A stretch of 64,000 bases of DNA from Candidatus Altimarinota bacterium (GTDB lineage: Bacteria; Patescibacteriota; Gracilibacteria; JAUYGZ01), in contig JARGOK010000001.1 in the NCBI GenBank assembly GCA_029233985.1, forward strand, positions 310,174 through 374,173, read 5' to 3'. The notes below the pieces were generated by a model that saw only the letters and a program-made list of their open reading frames with translations, made no database searches and had not been told where the DNA came from. Below are positions 26,078 to 34,440 of this stretch, in pieces. Made by a program: the position numbers and the translations under genes. Every line of letters begins with the position of its first letter. The stretch's first letter is position 1.

Positions 26078-26491
26078 CTATTTAATAGTGCATCTCTCAA
26101 TATCCCAAAAATCATAGAGAATAGACGCAATATAGAGCAGCATAAAGCTTATTTGAAGCACCACAATTTCTCCCACGAGGGCTTTGGTGAGAAAATTTGC
26201 TATCAATAATGACATCCCAATAATCAACATAAGCAATCCTGTGCAGGTATGAGCGAGAAATCGCGAGTAGAAATTTTTGAGTCTTGTCCGCTCGTAGGTA
26301 AATGCAAAATTTCCAAAACAGGCCGTGACCGTAATAATACTCACAGCCACTAAAACATCTCCAGCTAATGAAGGATTTGAAATAATTTTTTCAATCAGTA
26401 TTTGATCTTTTATGTAGGGATAAGTAAAAACCAATATCAGAAGGAGAATAAGGTTTTTTACGATATTTTCTAAAATTGCGAGTCGAGTCAT
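26078..26491 (-). CDS. Four-helix membrane protein, hypothetical
   Basis: A 137-aa protein with four probable membrane helices (LILLLILVFTYPYI; GDVLVAVSIITVTACFGNFA; TGLLMLIIGMSLLIANFL; VVLQISFMLLYIASILY). No family recognised. It begins two bases after the lepA stop, so it is probably co-transcribed with lepA; the reason for that pairing is not clear. Confidence 0.7.
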   Translation of the reverse strand: MTRLAILENIVKNLILLLILVFTYPYIKDQILIEKIISNPSLAGDVLVAVSIITVTACFGNFAFTYERTRLKNFYSRFLAHTCTGLLMLIIGMSLLIANFLTKALVGEIVVLQISFMLLYIASILYDFWDIERCTIK

Positions 26492-26493
26492 TA

Positions 26494-28317
26494 TTAGTCT
26501 TTTTTTAGAACTGCTAAGAACGCTTCCTGAGGGATCTCTACTCTTCCCATCATCTTTGCTCGTTTCTTCCCCTTGGCCTGCTTTTGGAGGAGTTTCTTTT
26601 TTCGACTGATATCTCCTCCGTAAAGACCTGAAGTCACGTCTTTTCGGTAGGCTGAGAGGGTTTCACGAGCGATGATCTTTCCACCAAGGGCTGCTTGGAT
26701 TGCGATGACAAAGTTTCTACGAGGGATGATTTCTTTGAGTTTTTTGACGACTATGGTCCCCCTTCCTTGAGCTTCGGAGCGATGAACGATGGTTGAAAGC
26801 GGAGGAACAATATCTCCAGCCACCAAAATGTCCATCTTGACGAGGTCTTGGGTACGGTATTCGATGAATTCGTAAGACATGGATACGTATCCGGAAGTGA
26901 TACTCTTGAGCGCATCATAAAAATCCACAATAATAGAAGCTAATGGCATTTCGAAGGTCACAATTACTCGTTTGTCATCGATATGCTGCATAGTTTGGTA
27001 CACTCCTCGACGCTTGGTACAGAGCTCCATGATGGCTCCGATATAGTCTGATGGGGTCATTAGCTCTACTTTTACCCATGGCTCTTTGATTTCTCTAATG
27101 GTTTCTCGTTTTGGGAGCTCTGAAGGGTTTGAGAGATCAACTATTTCCTCAGTATTGAGCATGATGATCTTATAATTCACCGAAGGTGCCGTAATAATCA
27201 GATCGAGATCATATTCTCGTTCGAGTCTTTCTTGAACGATCTCCATATGCAGCATCCCAAGGAATCCACAACGGAAGCCAAACCCAAGAGCAGTGGATCG
27301 CTCGGGTTCAAAGGTTAGGGATGAATCATTTAGAGCGAGTTTTTCTAGAGATTCTCGAAGAGTCTTGTAATCATCTGCATCAACTGTGTAAATAGACGCA
27401 AAAACGAAAGGAACGACTTCTTTGTACCCAGGGAGAATAGTCGCCTTGGAGATATCTGTATTATTAGATCCTGGTTGCCACAAAGTGTCTCCTACACTTG
27501 CTTCTGCGACTGACTTTAGACCAGTAATCACATAGCCTACCTCTCCGGCTTTGATACTCGGAGTTGGATGGTATCCAGGCTTAAAGCACCCTACTTCGGT
27601 CATATCGATCTTTTTCTCATTTGTGAGAAAGAAAGCCTTGTCCCCTTTCTTGAGTTCTCCCTGCTGCACTCGTACATATGATACAACACCTCGATAAGCA
27701 TCGTAATTGGAATCGAAGATAAGGGCCTTAGTTTCAACTTTTGATATATCATTTTCATCAGCGACTTCCTTAGGGCCTGTTGGCGCAGGAATTCGTTCGA
27801 TAACAGCGTCTAGAATAGATTCACAATTTTGCCCAGTCTTAGCGGAGATATGAATAATATCTTTTGGGTCAATTCCAAGGGTATTGGAAAGTTCTTCTGC
27901 TCTCCGTTCTGGCTCGGCTGCAGGAAGGTCAATTTTATTGAGCACTGGAATGATCTCCAGGTCGTGCTCCATGGCAAGGTACGTGTTTGCAAGAGTCTGA
28001 GCTTCGATCCCCTGAGCTGCATCAACAACTAAAATAGCTCCTTCGCAGGCAGCGAGGGAGCGCGACACTTCGTAGCTAAAATCCACATGACCAGGTGTAT
28101 CGATCAAATTGAATTGGTGGTCTTTCCAGTTCATTCGCACTGGACAGAGTTTAATAGTGATTCCCCTCTCCTGTTCGATATCCATGGTATCGAGCATTTG
28201 GCCGTGCTTCATCTCTCGTTTTTCGAGGGTGCTGGTTAATTCTAATAAGCGATCAGCCAAGGTGGATTTTCCGTGATCGATATGGGCGATGATGCAGAAA
28301 TTACGGATGTTCTTCAT
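26494..28317 (-). CDS. lepA: Elongation factor 4 (back-translocase LepA)
   Basis: The 607-aa protein has the full LepA layout: G1 AHIDHGKST (11-19), G3 DTPGH, G4 NKIDLP, domains II-III and the LepA-specific C-terminal domain (YRKDVTSGLYGGDISRKKKL ... QKQAKGKKRAKMMG). It is a ribosome-bound GTPase acting on stalled or mistranslocated ribosomes. The start ATG follows CCTTCCTCCTTCCCT. The downstream four-helix protein abuts it. Confidence 0.97.
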   Translation of the reverse strand: MKNIRNFCIIAHIDHGKSTLADRLLELTSTLEKREMKHGQMLDTMDIEQERGITIKLCPVRMNWKDHQFNLIDTPGHVDFSYEVSRSLAACEGAILVVDAAQGIEAQTLANTYLAMEHDLEIIPVLNKIDLPAAEPERRAEELSNTLGIDPKDIIHISAKTGQNCESILDAVIERIPAPTGPKEVADENDISKVETKALIFDSNYDAYRGVVSYVRVQQGELKKGDKAFFLTNEKKIDMTEVGCFKPGYHPTPSIKAGEVGYVITGLKSVAEASVGDTLWQPGSNNTDISKATILPGYKEVVPFVFASIYTVDADDYKTLRESLEKLALNDSSLTFEPERSTALGFGFRCGFLGMLHMEIVQERLEREYDLDLIITAPSVNYKIIMLNTEEIVDLSNPSELPKRETIREIKEPWVKVELMTPSDYIGAIMELCTKRRGVYQTMQHIDDKRVIVTFEMPLASIIVDFYDALKSITSGYVSMSYEFIEYRTQDLVKMDILVAGDIVPPLSTIVHRSEAQGRGTIVVKKLKEIIPRRNFVIAIQAALGGKIIARETLSAYRKDVTSGLYGGDISRKKKLLQKQAKGKKRAKMMGRVEIPQEAFLAVLKKD

Positions 28318-28413
28318 AGGGAGGGAAGGAGGAAGGATTGTAAGGATGAGAGAGCACGCCCTATTTAAAAGGGTAATAAAAAATGGGTTGAGAAGAAGTG
28401 TTTTTGAGTGTGT

Positions 28414-28436
28414 CTCCCCTTTTAAAGGGGGGGTGG
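28414..28436. repeat. CCCCTTTTAAAGGGG-type palindromic repeat
   Basis: CTCCCCTTTTAAAGGGGGGG, a copy of the dispersed CCCC/GGGG palindrome upstream of lepA. Confidence 0.6.
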
Positions 28437-28488
28437 AGGTTGAGGTTCACCAACCACCACAGATCGCATTGATTGTAGCGGAAAGACA

Positions 28489-28515
28489 CAAAAAAACCAG
28501 CGTTGAAGCTGGTTT
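28489..28515 (-). terminator. Terminator of the STAS/HATPase operon
   Basis: AAACCAGC (28494-28501) and GCTGGTTT (28508-28515) with a U tract on the minus strand, just after the STAS gene stop. Confidence 0.85.
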
Positions 28516-28539
28516 CTTGATTATTCTAAATTATAAGCT

Positions 28540-28887
28540 TTAGAGTGCCCCCTTGGCTCCCTCTAAATCATCCACGATCTCGATAAGTTTGGTCAGACCA
28601 ACTACGTCGAGGATATCAAAAATATTTTCTGCAGCACCAAAAATGACGAGCTTTCCGTTGTTTTCTGTGACTTTCCCCTGCCAATCGGCAATGTATCCAA
28701 TAGATTTTGAGTTGAGGTATGAGAGCTCTGTAAAGTCGAAAACCATGTTTTTAAGCCCTCCCTCTAGCTCTGCGTAGACCCGCTTGGCTTCGTCTTCGAT
28801 GTTGGTTTCATCTAATTGCCCCACAAACTTTGCGATCTTTGTATCGGGGAGATCAGAATCGATAAAGGTGATAATTGAGTCAGACAT
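28540..28887 (-). CDS. STAS-domain anti-sigma factor antagonist-like protein
   Basis: A 115-aa single STAS domain: beta strands around NMVFDFTELSYLNSKSIGYI hold the serine (in LNSKSIG) that partner-switch kinases phosphorylate, and KLVIFGAAENIFDILDVVGL is the closing helix pattern. RsbV/SpoIIAA-like proteins release a sigma factor or other target from their HATPase partner when unphosphorylated. The HATPase gene lies 12 bases upstream on the same strand, supporting a partner-switch pair. No sigma factor gene is in the window. Confidence 0.85.
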   Translation of the reverse strand: MSDSIITFIDSDLPDTKIAKFVGQLDETNIEDEAKRVYAELEGGLKNMVFDFTELSYLNSKSIGYIADWQGKVTENNGKLVIFGAAENIFDILDVVGLTKLIEIVDDLEGAKGAL

Positions 28888-28899
28888 GAGGGTTGAGTG

Positions 28900-29331
28900 T
28901 TAAGAGTTTGGAGTTTGGTGTTTTTTATTGAGTGTCGTTTGAATTTTAAGTCCACCGTCTTTGCGGTCATTGATAGTGATTTCATCCATGAATCCTCTCA
29001 CGATCATACGGAGACCTCTTCCTCGTGCAGCTGATTCTTGGACTTCTTCGTCTAGTTTGTTTAGTACTTCACCAGAGGGTAGCTTATTCCCATGACCCTG
29101 ATCTCGACAAGTGATTTTCATGTGCTTGTCGTCGGAATAGACTTCTAGTATTACTTCACTTGTTGGTTGAGATCCCCATTCGATAGCGTTATTACAGAGT
29201 TCGTCGACTACAGACTTGAGATGCTCGGCGTCTTTCTTATCGAATTCATCAAGTATGGCTATTCGATAAACCATCTCTCGGAGAGGTGGGATATTTTTAT
29301 AATCCGCTGGAAATGTCACTTTATAATGCAT
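28900..29331 (-). CDS. HATPase-domain anti-sigma/serine kinase (RsbW-like)
   Basis: From ATG 29331 (MHYKVTFPADYKNIPPLRE) the 143-aa protein has a GHKL fold: N box VVDELCNNAIEWG, G1 CRDQGHG and G2 RGRGLRMIVRG, as in RsbW/SpoIIAB-type kinases. It would bind ATP, phosphorylate the STAS protein encoded next to it and hold a target protein. A longer frame (to 29460) is open, but a TATGAT box six bases before MHYK suggests transcription starts at about this ATG, that is a leaderless message. Confidence 0.82.
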   Translation of the reverse strand: MHYKVTFPADYKNIPPLREMVYRIAILDEFDKKDAEHLKSVVDELCNNAIEWGSQPTSEVILEVYSDDKHMKITCRDQGHGNKLPSGEVLNKLDEEVQESAARGRGLRMIVRGFMDEITINDRKDGGLKIQTTLNKKHQTPNS

Positions 29332-29500
29332 GCGTCTATCATACGAACTAATCATCCTTTTTCTTAGAATGTTCTCTTTATTATACCTTATTTGGTGCCT
29401 TGAGGGAAGTTTTTTAAGGGTATTCACGATAAACTCTATAAAGAAGACCATTGCTACCAACCATACATCTATTACTAGAAATCCTCCTTTCCCTTTATCA

Positions 29501-29529
29501 TTGAAATTATACTCTCTGAACGCTACAAT
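29501..29529 (+). promoter_or_regulatory. tig promoter
   Basis: TTGAAA (29501-29506), 17-bp spacer, TACAAT (29524-29529); about 23 bases of leader. Confidence 0.75.
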
Positions 29530-29558
29530 CTCTCTGCTTGAAATTTCTCAATTATTCT

Positions 29559-30848
29559 ATGAAACATACTTATACTCTCAAAGATTTAGCTGACTCACGA
29601 CAGCAGCTCGAGATTACAGCTATTGATCCGTCATTAGTCGAAAAGAAAGAAGCAGATGCTCTTAAGGAGTTTTCTTCTGAACTAAAGATCAAAGGATTCC
29701 GACCAGGTCAAGTTCCAGAGAATATTGTTAAAGAACATGTGAACGAAGCTTTTATAAAAAGTAGATCTCTAGAATTGGCTATTCCTGAATTGGTCAATGA
29801 AATCATTAAAGAAGAGAAATGTCGGCTTGTAGAGCGTCCAGATGTCCAAATAGAGAGCATGGAGCCGCTGAAGATTGTTGTAAGCTTCGATATTTACCCA
29901 AAAATTACTCTCGGAGACTACACAAAGATAAAAGTGAAGGTTGAAAAGAAAACAACTGATGACAAACAAGTAGCTGAAGCTATTGAAGACCTCAGAAAAC
30001 GGATGACAGACTACAAAGAAGTAGAAAGAGTATCAAAAAATGAAGATCGAGTCTTTGTTGATTTTGAAGGGTTTGATAGTGAAGGAAAAGCTCTCCCAAA
30101 TACGAAGTCTGAAAACCATCCTCTTATCCTCGGGAGTAATAGTATGATTCCTGGGTTTGAGGAAGAAATCATTGGACTCAAAAAAGATGAAGCAAAAGAG
30201 TTTGATATCACTTTCCCAGAAGACTATCACGCTGCTGATATGGCAGGAACAGTGGTGAAATTTAAGATTAAAGTCAATAAGATCGAAGAAAGTCAGCTTC
30301 CAGAAGTCGACGAAGCTTTTGTAGAAAAAGTTCTCGGAGAAAAAGGAGACCAAAAGCATTTGGAAGCAAAGATGAAAGAAGAAATGCAGTCTCAATTTGA
30401 CAAAGCTGCTGAACAAGAAGCAGAAGACCAGTTTTATGAGAAATTTATCGAAGTAGTGAAGGCAGATATCCCTGTGAGTATGAAAAACCAGGAAAAACAA
30501 GCCATTCTCAAAGACTTGAAACAACGAATCCTCCAACAAGGTCTTTCTTATGAGAAGTACTTGGAAACTATGGAAAAGACTGAAGACCAGCTTTTAGAAA
30601 GCTTTGATAAGCAGTCTATCGACCGTATCAAGCTTCAACTTGGGTTTGCCGAAGTCGGAGAGCAAGAAAAGATTGAGGTTTCAGACCTTGAAGTGGAAGA
30701 ATACCTCAACAAAATGGTTGAAAAGTACCCAGAAGACAAGCGTGCTGAAATGAAAAAAGCCTATGTTCCTGGTTCTGAGCCCTACCACATGATCAATTAC
30801 CAACTCAAGATGCAAAAAGTGCGAGAGAAAATTATCCCAAAAGGATAA
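29559..30848 (+). CDS. tig: Trigger factor (ribosome-associated chaperone)
   Basis: The 429-aa protein has the ribosome-docking loop KIKGFRPGQVPENIVKEHV, an FKBP-type PPIase domain (VFVDFEGFDSEGKALPNTKS; LGSNSMIPGFEEEIIGLKKD) and a helical C-terminal chaperone arm. It binds L23 at the exit tunnel and shields nascent chains. I use ATG 29559; a TTG seven codons earlier is open but lies at the predicted transcription start. A terminator follows at 30888. Confidence 0.96.
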   Translation: MKHTYTLKDLADSRQQLEITAIDPSLVEKKEADALKEFSSELKIKGFRPGQVPENIVKEHVNEAFIKSRSLELAIPELVNEIIKEEKCRLVERPDVQIESMEPLKIVVSFDIYPKITLGDYTKIKVKVEKKTTDDKQVAEAIEDLRKRMTDYKEVERVSKNEDRVFVDFEGFDSEGKALPNTKSENHPLILGSNSMIPGFEEEIIGLKKDEAKEFDITFPEDYHAADMAGTVVKFKIKVNKIEESQLPEVDEAFVEKVLGEKGDQKHLEAKMKEEMQSQFDKAAEQEAEDQFYEKFIEVVKADIPVSMKNQEKQAILKDLKQRILQQGLSYEKYLETMEKTEDQLLESFDKQSIDRIKLQLGFAEVGEQEKIEVSDLEVEEYLNKMVEKYPEDKRAEMKKAYVPGSEPYHMINYQLKMQKVREKIIPKG

Positions 30849-30887
30849 CGTCATCCGAGCCCTTCCTATTATGGAGTAATGCAAATC

Positions 30888-30925
30888 CCCTCTTTTCTGG
30901 CTTCTGCTGAAAAGAGGGTTTTTTT
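30888..30925 (+). terminator. tig terminator
   Basis: CCCTCTTTTC (30888-30897) pairs with GAAAAGAGGG (30909-30918), followed by TTTTTTT. Confidence 0.9.
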
Positions 30926-31035
30926 ATTATTTGTGAATTTGGGAATGCTGGCTCCATCTCTCCACCCTCATGTTCTTGCTTATCTCCAAAACCTTCAGTA
31001 ATCTGATGAAAGAAATGAATCTTTAATATCTCCCC

Positions 31036-31413
31036 ATGCGCAAAAAACTCTTCTTTGGATTGATCGTCACTCTTATTGTCGTCTTACTCCTTTTTGCTTT
31101 TGCAAATATTGGATCTACAGCACCGATATATATCACTTCAATTTACCCAAAGAGCATGAATATGACTTTTGTGATCTTGTTATCAGGACTCATAGGGTTT
31201 TTGATTGGATTTGCAGCGATGCTTCACTCTCATGAACTCAGAAGAGAAAAGGATACGCAAAATGAAGTAGAAGCTGTGGGTGCTGCTCCAGCTGCGGTTA
31301 CAGCTGCAGAAGTAGCAAAAGAAGTTCCTGAACAAGCGGTTGAATCTGCTGAAGTGGAAGAAAGCGCCGAAAAAAACGATGATTTCGATGAAGATGATGA
31401 GATACTTGGGTAA
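31036..31413 (+). CDS. LapA-like (DUF1049) membrane protein with acidic tail
   Basis: A 125-aa protein with two membrane helices (FFGLIVTLIVVLLLFAFAN; FVILLSGLIGFLIGFAAML) joined by a short loop, then a ~60-residue Ala/Glu cytoplasmic tail. This is the LapA/DUF1049 arrangement, linked in other bacteria to LPS assembly scaffolding and envelope regulation. A TAATAT box six bases before the ATG implies a leaderless or near-leaderless transcript. Confidence 0.75.
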   Translation: MRKKLFFGLIVTLIVVLLLFAFANIGSTAPIYITSIYPKSMNMTFVILLSGLIGFLIGFAAMLHSHELRREKDTQNEVEAVGAAPAAVTAAEVAKEVPEQAVESAEVEESAEKNDDFDEDDEILG

Positions 31414-31431
31414 TACACCAATTGCGATGTG

Positions 31432-31471
31432 AAAGATGCAAATGAGGAGTCTTATTTATTTGCATCTTTTG
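31432..31471 (+). terminator. Terminator after the LapA-like gene
   Basis: AAAGATGCAAAT (31432-31443) pairs with ATTTGCATCTTT (31458-31469); short T run. Confidence 0.75.
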
Positions 31472-31518
31472 CATGTGAAGGTAAAGTGGAGCGTGATTTG
31501 CATTGATATTTATATACT

Positions 31519-32148
31519 ATGAGAAAACAACTCTATTTTCGTGAAGAGATTTTCAAACATCCTGAGCGAGTTTGGCCGGAAATGGGTGATATTCGTGAAT
31601 TTCAAATGTGGTTTACAAAACGCTACAACGGAGGTCCAATTCACCTAGAACTCGGAATGGGAAGAGGTGATTTTTTGGTGGCAATGGCTACAGTCCACCC
31701 TGATGAATTCTTTATAGGAGTAGAGATCAAGGAAGAACGGGTTTATTATGCCAATAAAAAGGCTCAGGAATTGAATTTGAACAATATTCTCTTTTTACAA
31801 ATTCCAGCACAGACATTGCCAGAATATGAACTTCCAAGAGTGCATCATCTGTATCTCATGTTTTCTGACCCCTGGCCAAAACTAAAGCATGCAAAAAGAC
31901 GACTGACAGCTGAGAGTTTTCTGAGACTTTATAGAGAACTCCTGGCCGATAATGGCGAACTAACGATGAAGACTGATGATGATGCTCTCTATGAATTTAG
32001 CCTGGAGACACTTCAAGAGAATAAGTGGCAGGTTTTGGAGAAAAACACAAAATACCTGAGCAAAGAAGATTTCCAGTCACAGTACGAAAAAAAATGGCTT
32101 TCTATGGGAAAAAATGTTGGGTATCTCCGAGCAAAGCCCTTGCGGTGA
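31519..32148 (+). CDS. trmB: tRNA (guanine-N7-)-methyltransferase
   Basis: The 209-aa protein matches TrmB: SAM motif HLELGMGRGDFLVAMA, FIGVEIKEERVYYANKKA, and the catalytic/tRNA-binding FSDPWPKLKHAKRRL. It makes m7G46 in tRNA variable loops. Length fits the family. A TATACT abuts the ATG directly. It precedes ftsH, which has its own promoter. Confidence 0.95.
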   Translation: MRKQLYFREEIFKHPERVWPEMGDIREFQMWFTKRYNGGPIHLELGMGRGDFLVAMATVHPDEFFIGVEIKEERVYYANKKAQELNLNNILFLQIPAQTLPEYELPRVHHLYLMFSDPWPKLKHAKRRLTAESFLRLYRELLADNGELTMKTDDDALYEFSLETLQENKWQVLEKNTKYLSKEDFQSQYEKKWLSMGKNVGYLRAKPLR

Positions 32149-32180
32149 CCACAGGATGTCGCGGGAATTTTCTTTCGGTG

Positions 32181-32208
32181 TTTACATATGATAGTGCTCT
32201 GATACACT
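32181..32208 (+). promoter_or_regulatory. ftsH promoter
   Basis: TTTACA (32181-32186), 16-bp spacer, TACACT (32203-32208), about 19 bases before the ATG after the predicted start. Confidence 0.65.
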
Positions 32209-32233
32209 TTTACGTGCTTCATTTATAAAACTT

Positions 32234-34075
32234 ATGGCTCAAAAATCTTCACGTTCTAGTCTCGTGTATCTCCTGGTGGCAGCATTGCTGTTTGCCTTTG
32301 TTTACAACACTTTTTTTATTGACGCAGGATCAAAACAAGTCGAGGATGTCTCGATTACAACTCTACAAAGCCTTTATAGTGAAGGAAAGATCGTAAAACT
32401 GGAAACAGAAGGGAACGTTATCACAGCTACTCTGAATCAAGATGTGACTAGTGGGGACGAAACCTACACCAAAGATACCCTCCTAAAGTCTGTAAAGTCT
32501 CCACAAGACACCATTACAGAGCTTGGATTCTATGAGAAATCGAGCGTAGAAGTGAGTAATACCGACCCTGCTGCGAATGCTATATGGTACGAAATTGTGC
32601 TCTCTATTGTCCCCTTTTTCCTCTTGATTGGATTTCTCTTTTTGATGATGAGGTCTGTTTCTTCGAATAATAGGACGGCTATGAGCTTTGGGAACAGTAA
32701 AGCAAAAGAGTTCGACAAGAATAAAAAAAACAAAGTGACCTTTGACGATGTAGCAGGATCTGAAAATGCGAAGGAAGGACTCGAAGAAATTGTAGATTTT
32801 CTCAAAAGCCCAAAGAAATACCTCAAGATGGGAGCAAAAATCCCTCGTGGAGTATTGCTCTTTGGCCCTCCAGGGACTGGGAAAACTCTTTTGGCACGGG
32901 CTGTTGCTGGTGAAGCCGATGTCCCTTTCTTTTCGATCTCCGGGTCAGAATTTGTGGAAATGTTTGTAGGAGTAGGGGCAAGTCGAGTTCGTGACCTCTT
33001 TGCTAAGGCACGTAAAAATGCACCATGCATCATTTTTGTAGATGAAATCGATGCGGTTGGTCGTCATCGTGGGACTGGTGTTGGAGGTGGGCATGATGAA
33101 AGAGAACAAACCTTGAATCAGATTTTGACGGAAATGGATGGGTTTGAAAACGATACGAATGTCATTGTCATGGCGGCTACAAACCGACCTGATGTCTTGG
33201 ATCCTGCCCTCTTGCGACCTGGGCGGTTTGACCGACGCGTGACGGTTGATAATCCTGATCTGACGGACCGAGAGGCAATCTTGAAGGTACATGCTCGATC
33301 GAAGCCATTAGCAAAGAATACTGATCTCAAAGTAGTGGCTCAGCATACTCCAGGGTTTTCTGGGGCTGACCTCGAAAATGTCTTGAACGAATCAGCTATA
33401 AAAGCTGCTCGTGAGAATAAAAAAGAAATCGAGCAAACAGACCTCAGTGAAAGTCTTGAACGGGTCTTACTCGGTCCTCAACGAAGAAACAAGATAATGT
33501 CTGATGATGAAGTGAAAATAACAGCTTATCATGAGGTAGGACACGCTATTACTGGGTATATGATGAAACATACTGATCCTGTTCATAAAATATCTATTGT
33601 GTCCCGTGGGAGAGCTCTGGGTGTCACATGGTTTTTACCAGAGAAGGATGAAGTCCTCACCAGTAAAGAAAAATTTGAAGATGAGCTGGTTTCCCTCATG
33701 GGAGGACGTGCAGCTGAAGAACTCATGTTTGGAACAAACTCTGTCACTACTGGAGCCTCAAATGATATGGAAAAAGCGACCAAAACGGCTCGAAATATGG
33801 TGACAAAATATGGGATGAGTGCTCTGGGTCCAGTTGTCTTCGGTGAACATCATGCTCAGCCATTCCTTGGGAAAGATGTGGGGCATGAACGCACTTATAG
33901 TGAACAAACAGCTCAAGAGATCGACACAAAGGTCTCAGAAATTCTCAAGAAGGCATACAAGCTCTCTCTAGATACGCTTACCAAGAACAAGAAAATGTTA
34001 GTGAAGATTGCTGAAGATTTGATCAAAAAAGAGAGCTTGAGCCGGAAAGAATTTGAAGCTTACTTTTCGAAGTAG
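32234..34075 (+). CDS. ftsH: ATP-dependent zinc metalloprotease FtsH
   Basis: The 613-aa protein has two membrane helices around an extracytoplasmic loop ([37 protein letters not shown]), an AAA domain with Walker A GPPGTGKT (211-218), Walker [10 protein letters not shown] and the second region of homology [20 protein letters not shown], then the zinc protease HEVGH (433-437). It degrades misassembled membrane and regulatory proteins. Membrane topology and length are normal. A 7-bp hairpin (34135-34152) lies downstream without a T tract. Confidence 0.97.
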   Translation: MAQKSSRSSLVYLLVAALLFAFVYNTFFIDAGSKQVEDVSITTLQSLYSEGKIVKLETEGNVITATLNQDVTSGDETYTKDTLLKSVKSPQDTITELGFYEKSSVEVSNTDPAANAIWYEIVLSIVPFFLLIGFLFLMMRSVSSNNRTAMSFGNSKAKEFDKNKKNKVTFDDVAGSENAKEGLEEIVDFLKSPKKYLKMGAKIPRGVLLFGPPGTGKTLLARAVAGEADVPFFSISGSEFVEMFVGVGASRVRDLFAKARKNAPCIIFVDEIDAVGRHRGTGVGGGHDEREQTLNQILTEMDGFENDTNVIVMAATNRPDVLDPALLRPGRFDRRVTVDNPDLTDREAILKVHARSKPLAKNTDLKVVAQHTPGFSGADLENVLNESAIKAARENKKEIEQTDLSESLERVLLGPQRRNKIMSDDEVKITAYHEVGHAITGYMMKHTDPVHKISIVSRGRALGVTWFLPEKDEVLTSKEKFEDELVSLMGGRAAEELMFGTNSVTTGASNDMEKATKTARNMVTKYGMSALGPVVFGEHHAQPFLGKDVGHERTYSEQTAQEIDTKVSEILKKAYKLSLDTLTKNKKMLVKIAEDLIKKESLSRKEFEAYFSK

Positions 34076-34440
34076 GTTGTAGGAGCTTTACCCTGTTCAG
34101 CGGAAAAAACAACCATTAGTAGAGGCGTCGACTTGTCGTGTTCTCACACGACTACTGGTTTCTCTATTCAGAATTATTAGAAATGCTTCCATGACTATGG
34201 AACATGATTGTTTTGTATGTTTATCATCATTTAGTGTTACTCTACGGTACCTTCCCGTGGCAGGTGAATTATTCACAAAGCTACACAGAAATGCGATAAA
34301 TCGACGTCTCTACGAAGAGAGGAAGGCAGTCTGTTTTTCTCCCTTTTTTTGATCACTGATTATTGATTGGTGAAACGACTGTGTATTAAAATTTCGTAGG
34401 GACGTGATAAATCGATTTCTCTACGAAGGTGGAATGTAAT
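34076..34440. repeat. Gene-free stretch with two copies of the CGATAAATCG palindrome
   Basis: No gene visible. Copies of the dispersed TAGAGACG/CGATAAATCG element are at 34291-34315 and 34395-34426, and a GTCGTGT/ACACGAC hairpin at 34135-34152. It separates convergent ftsH and the macroglobulin gene. Confidence 0.65.
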
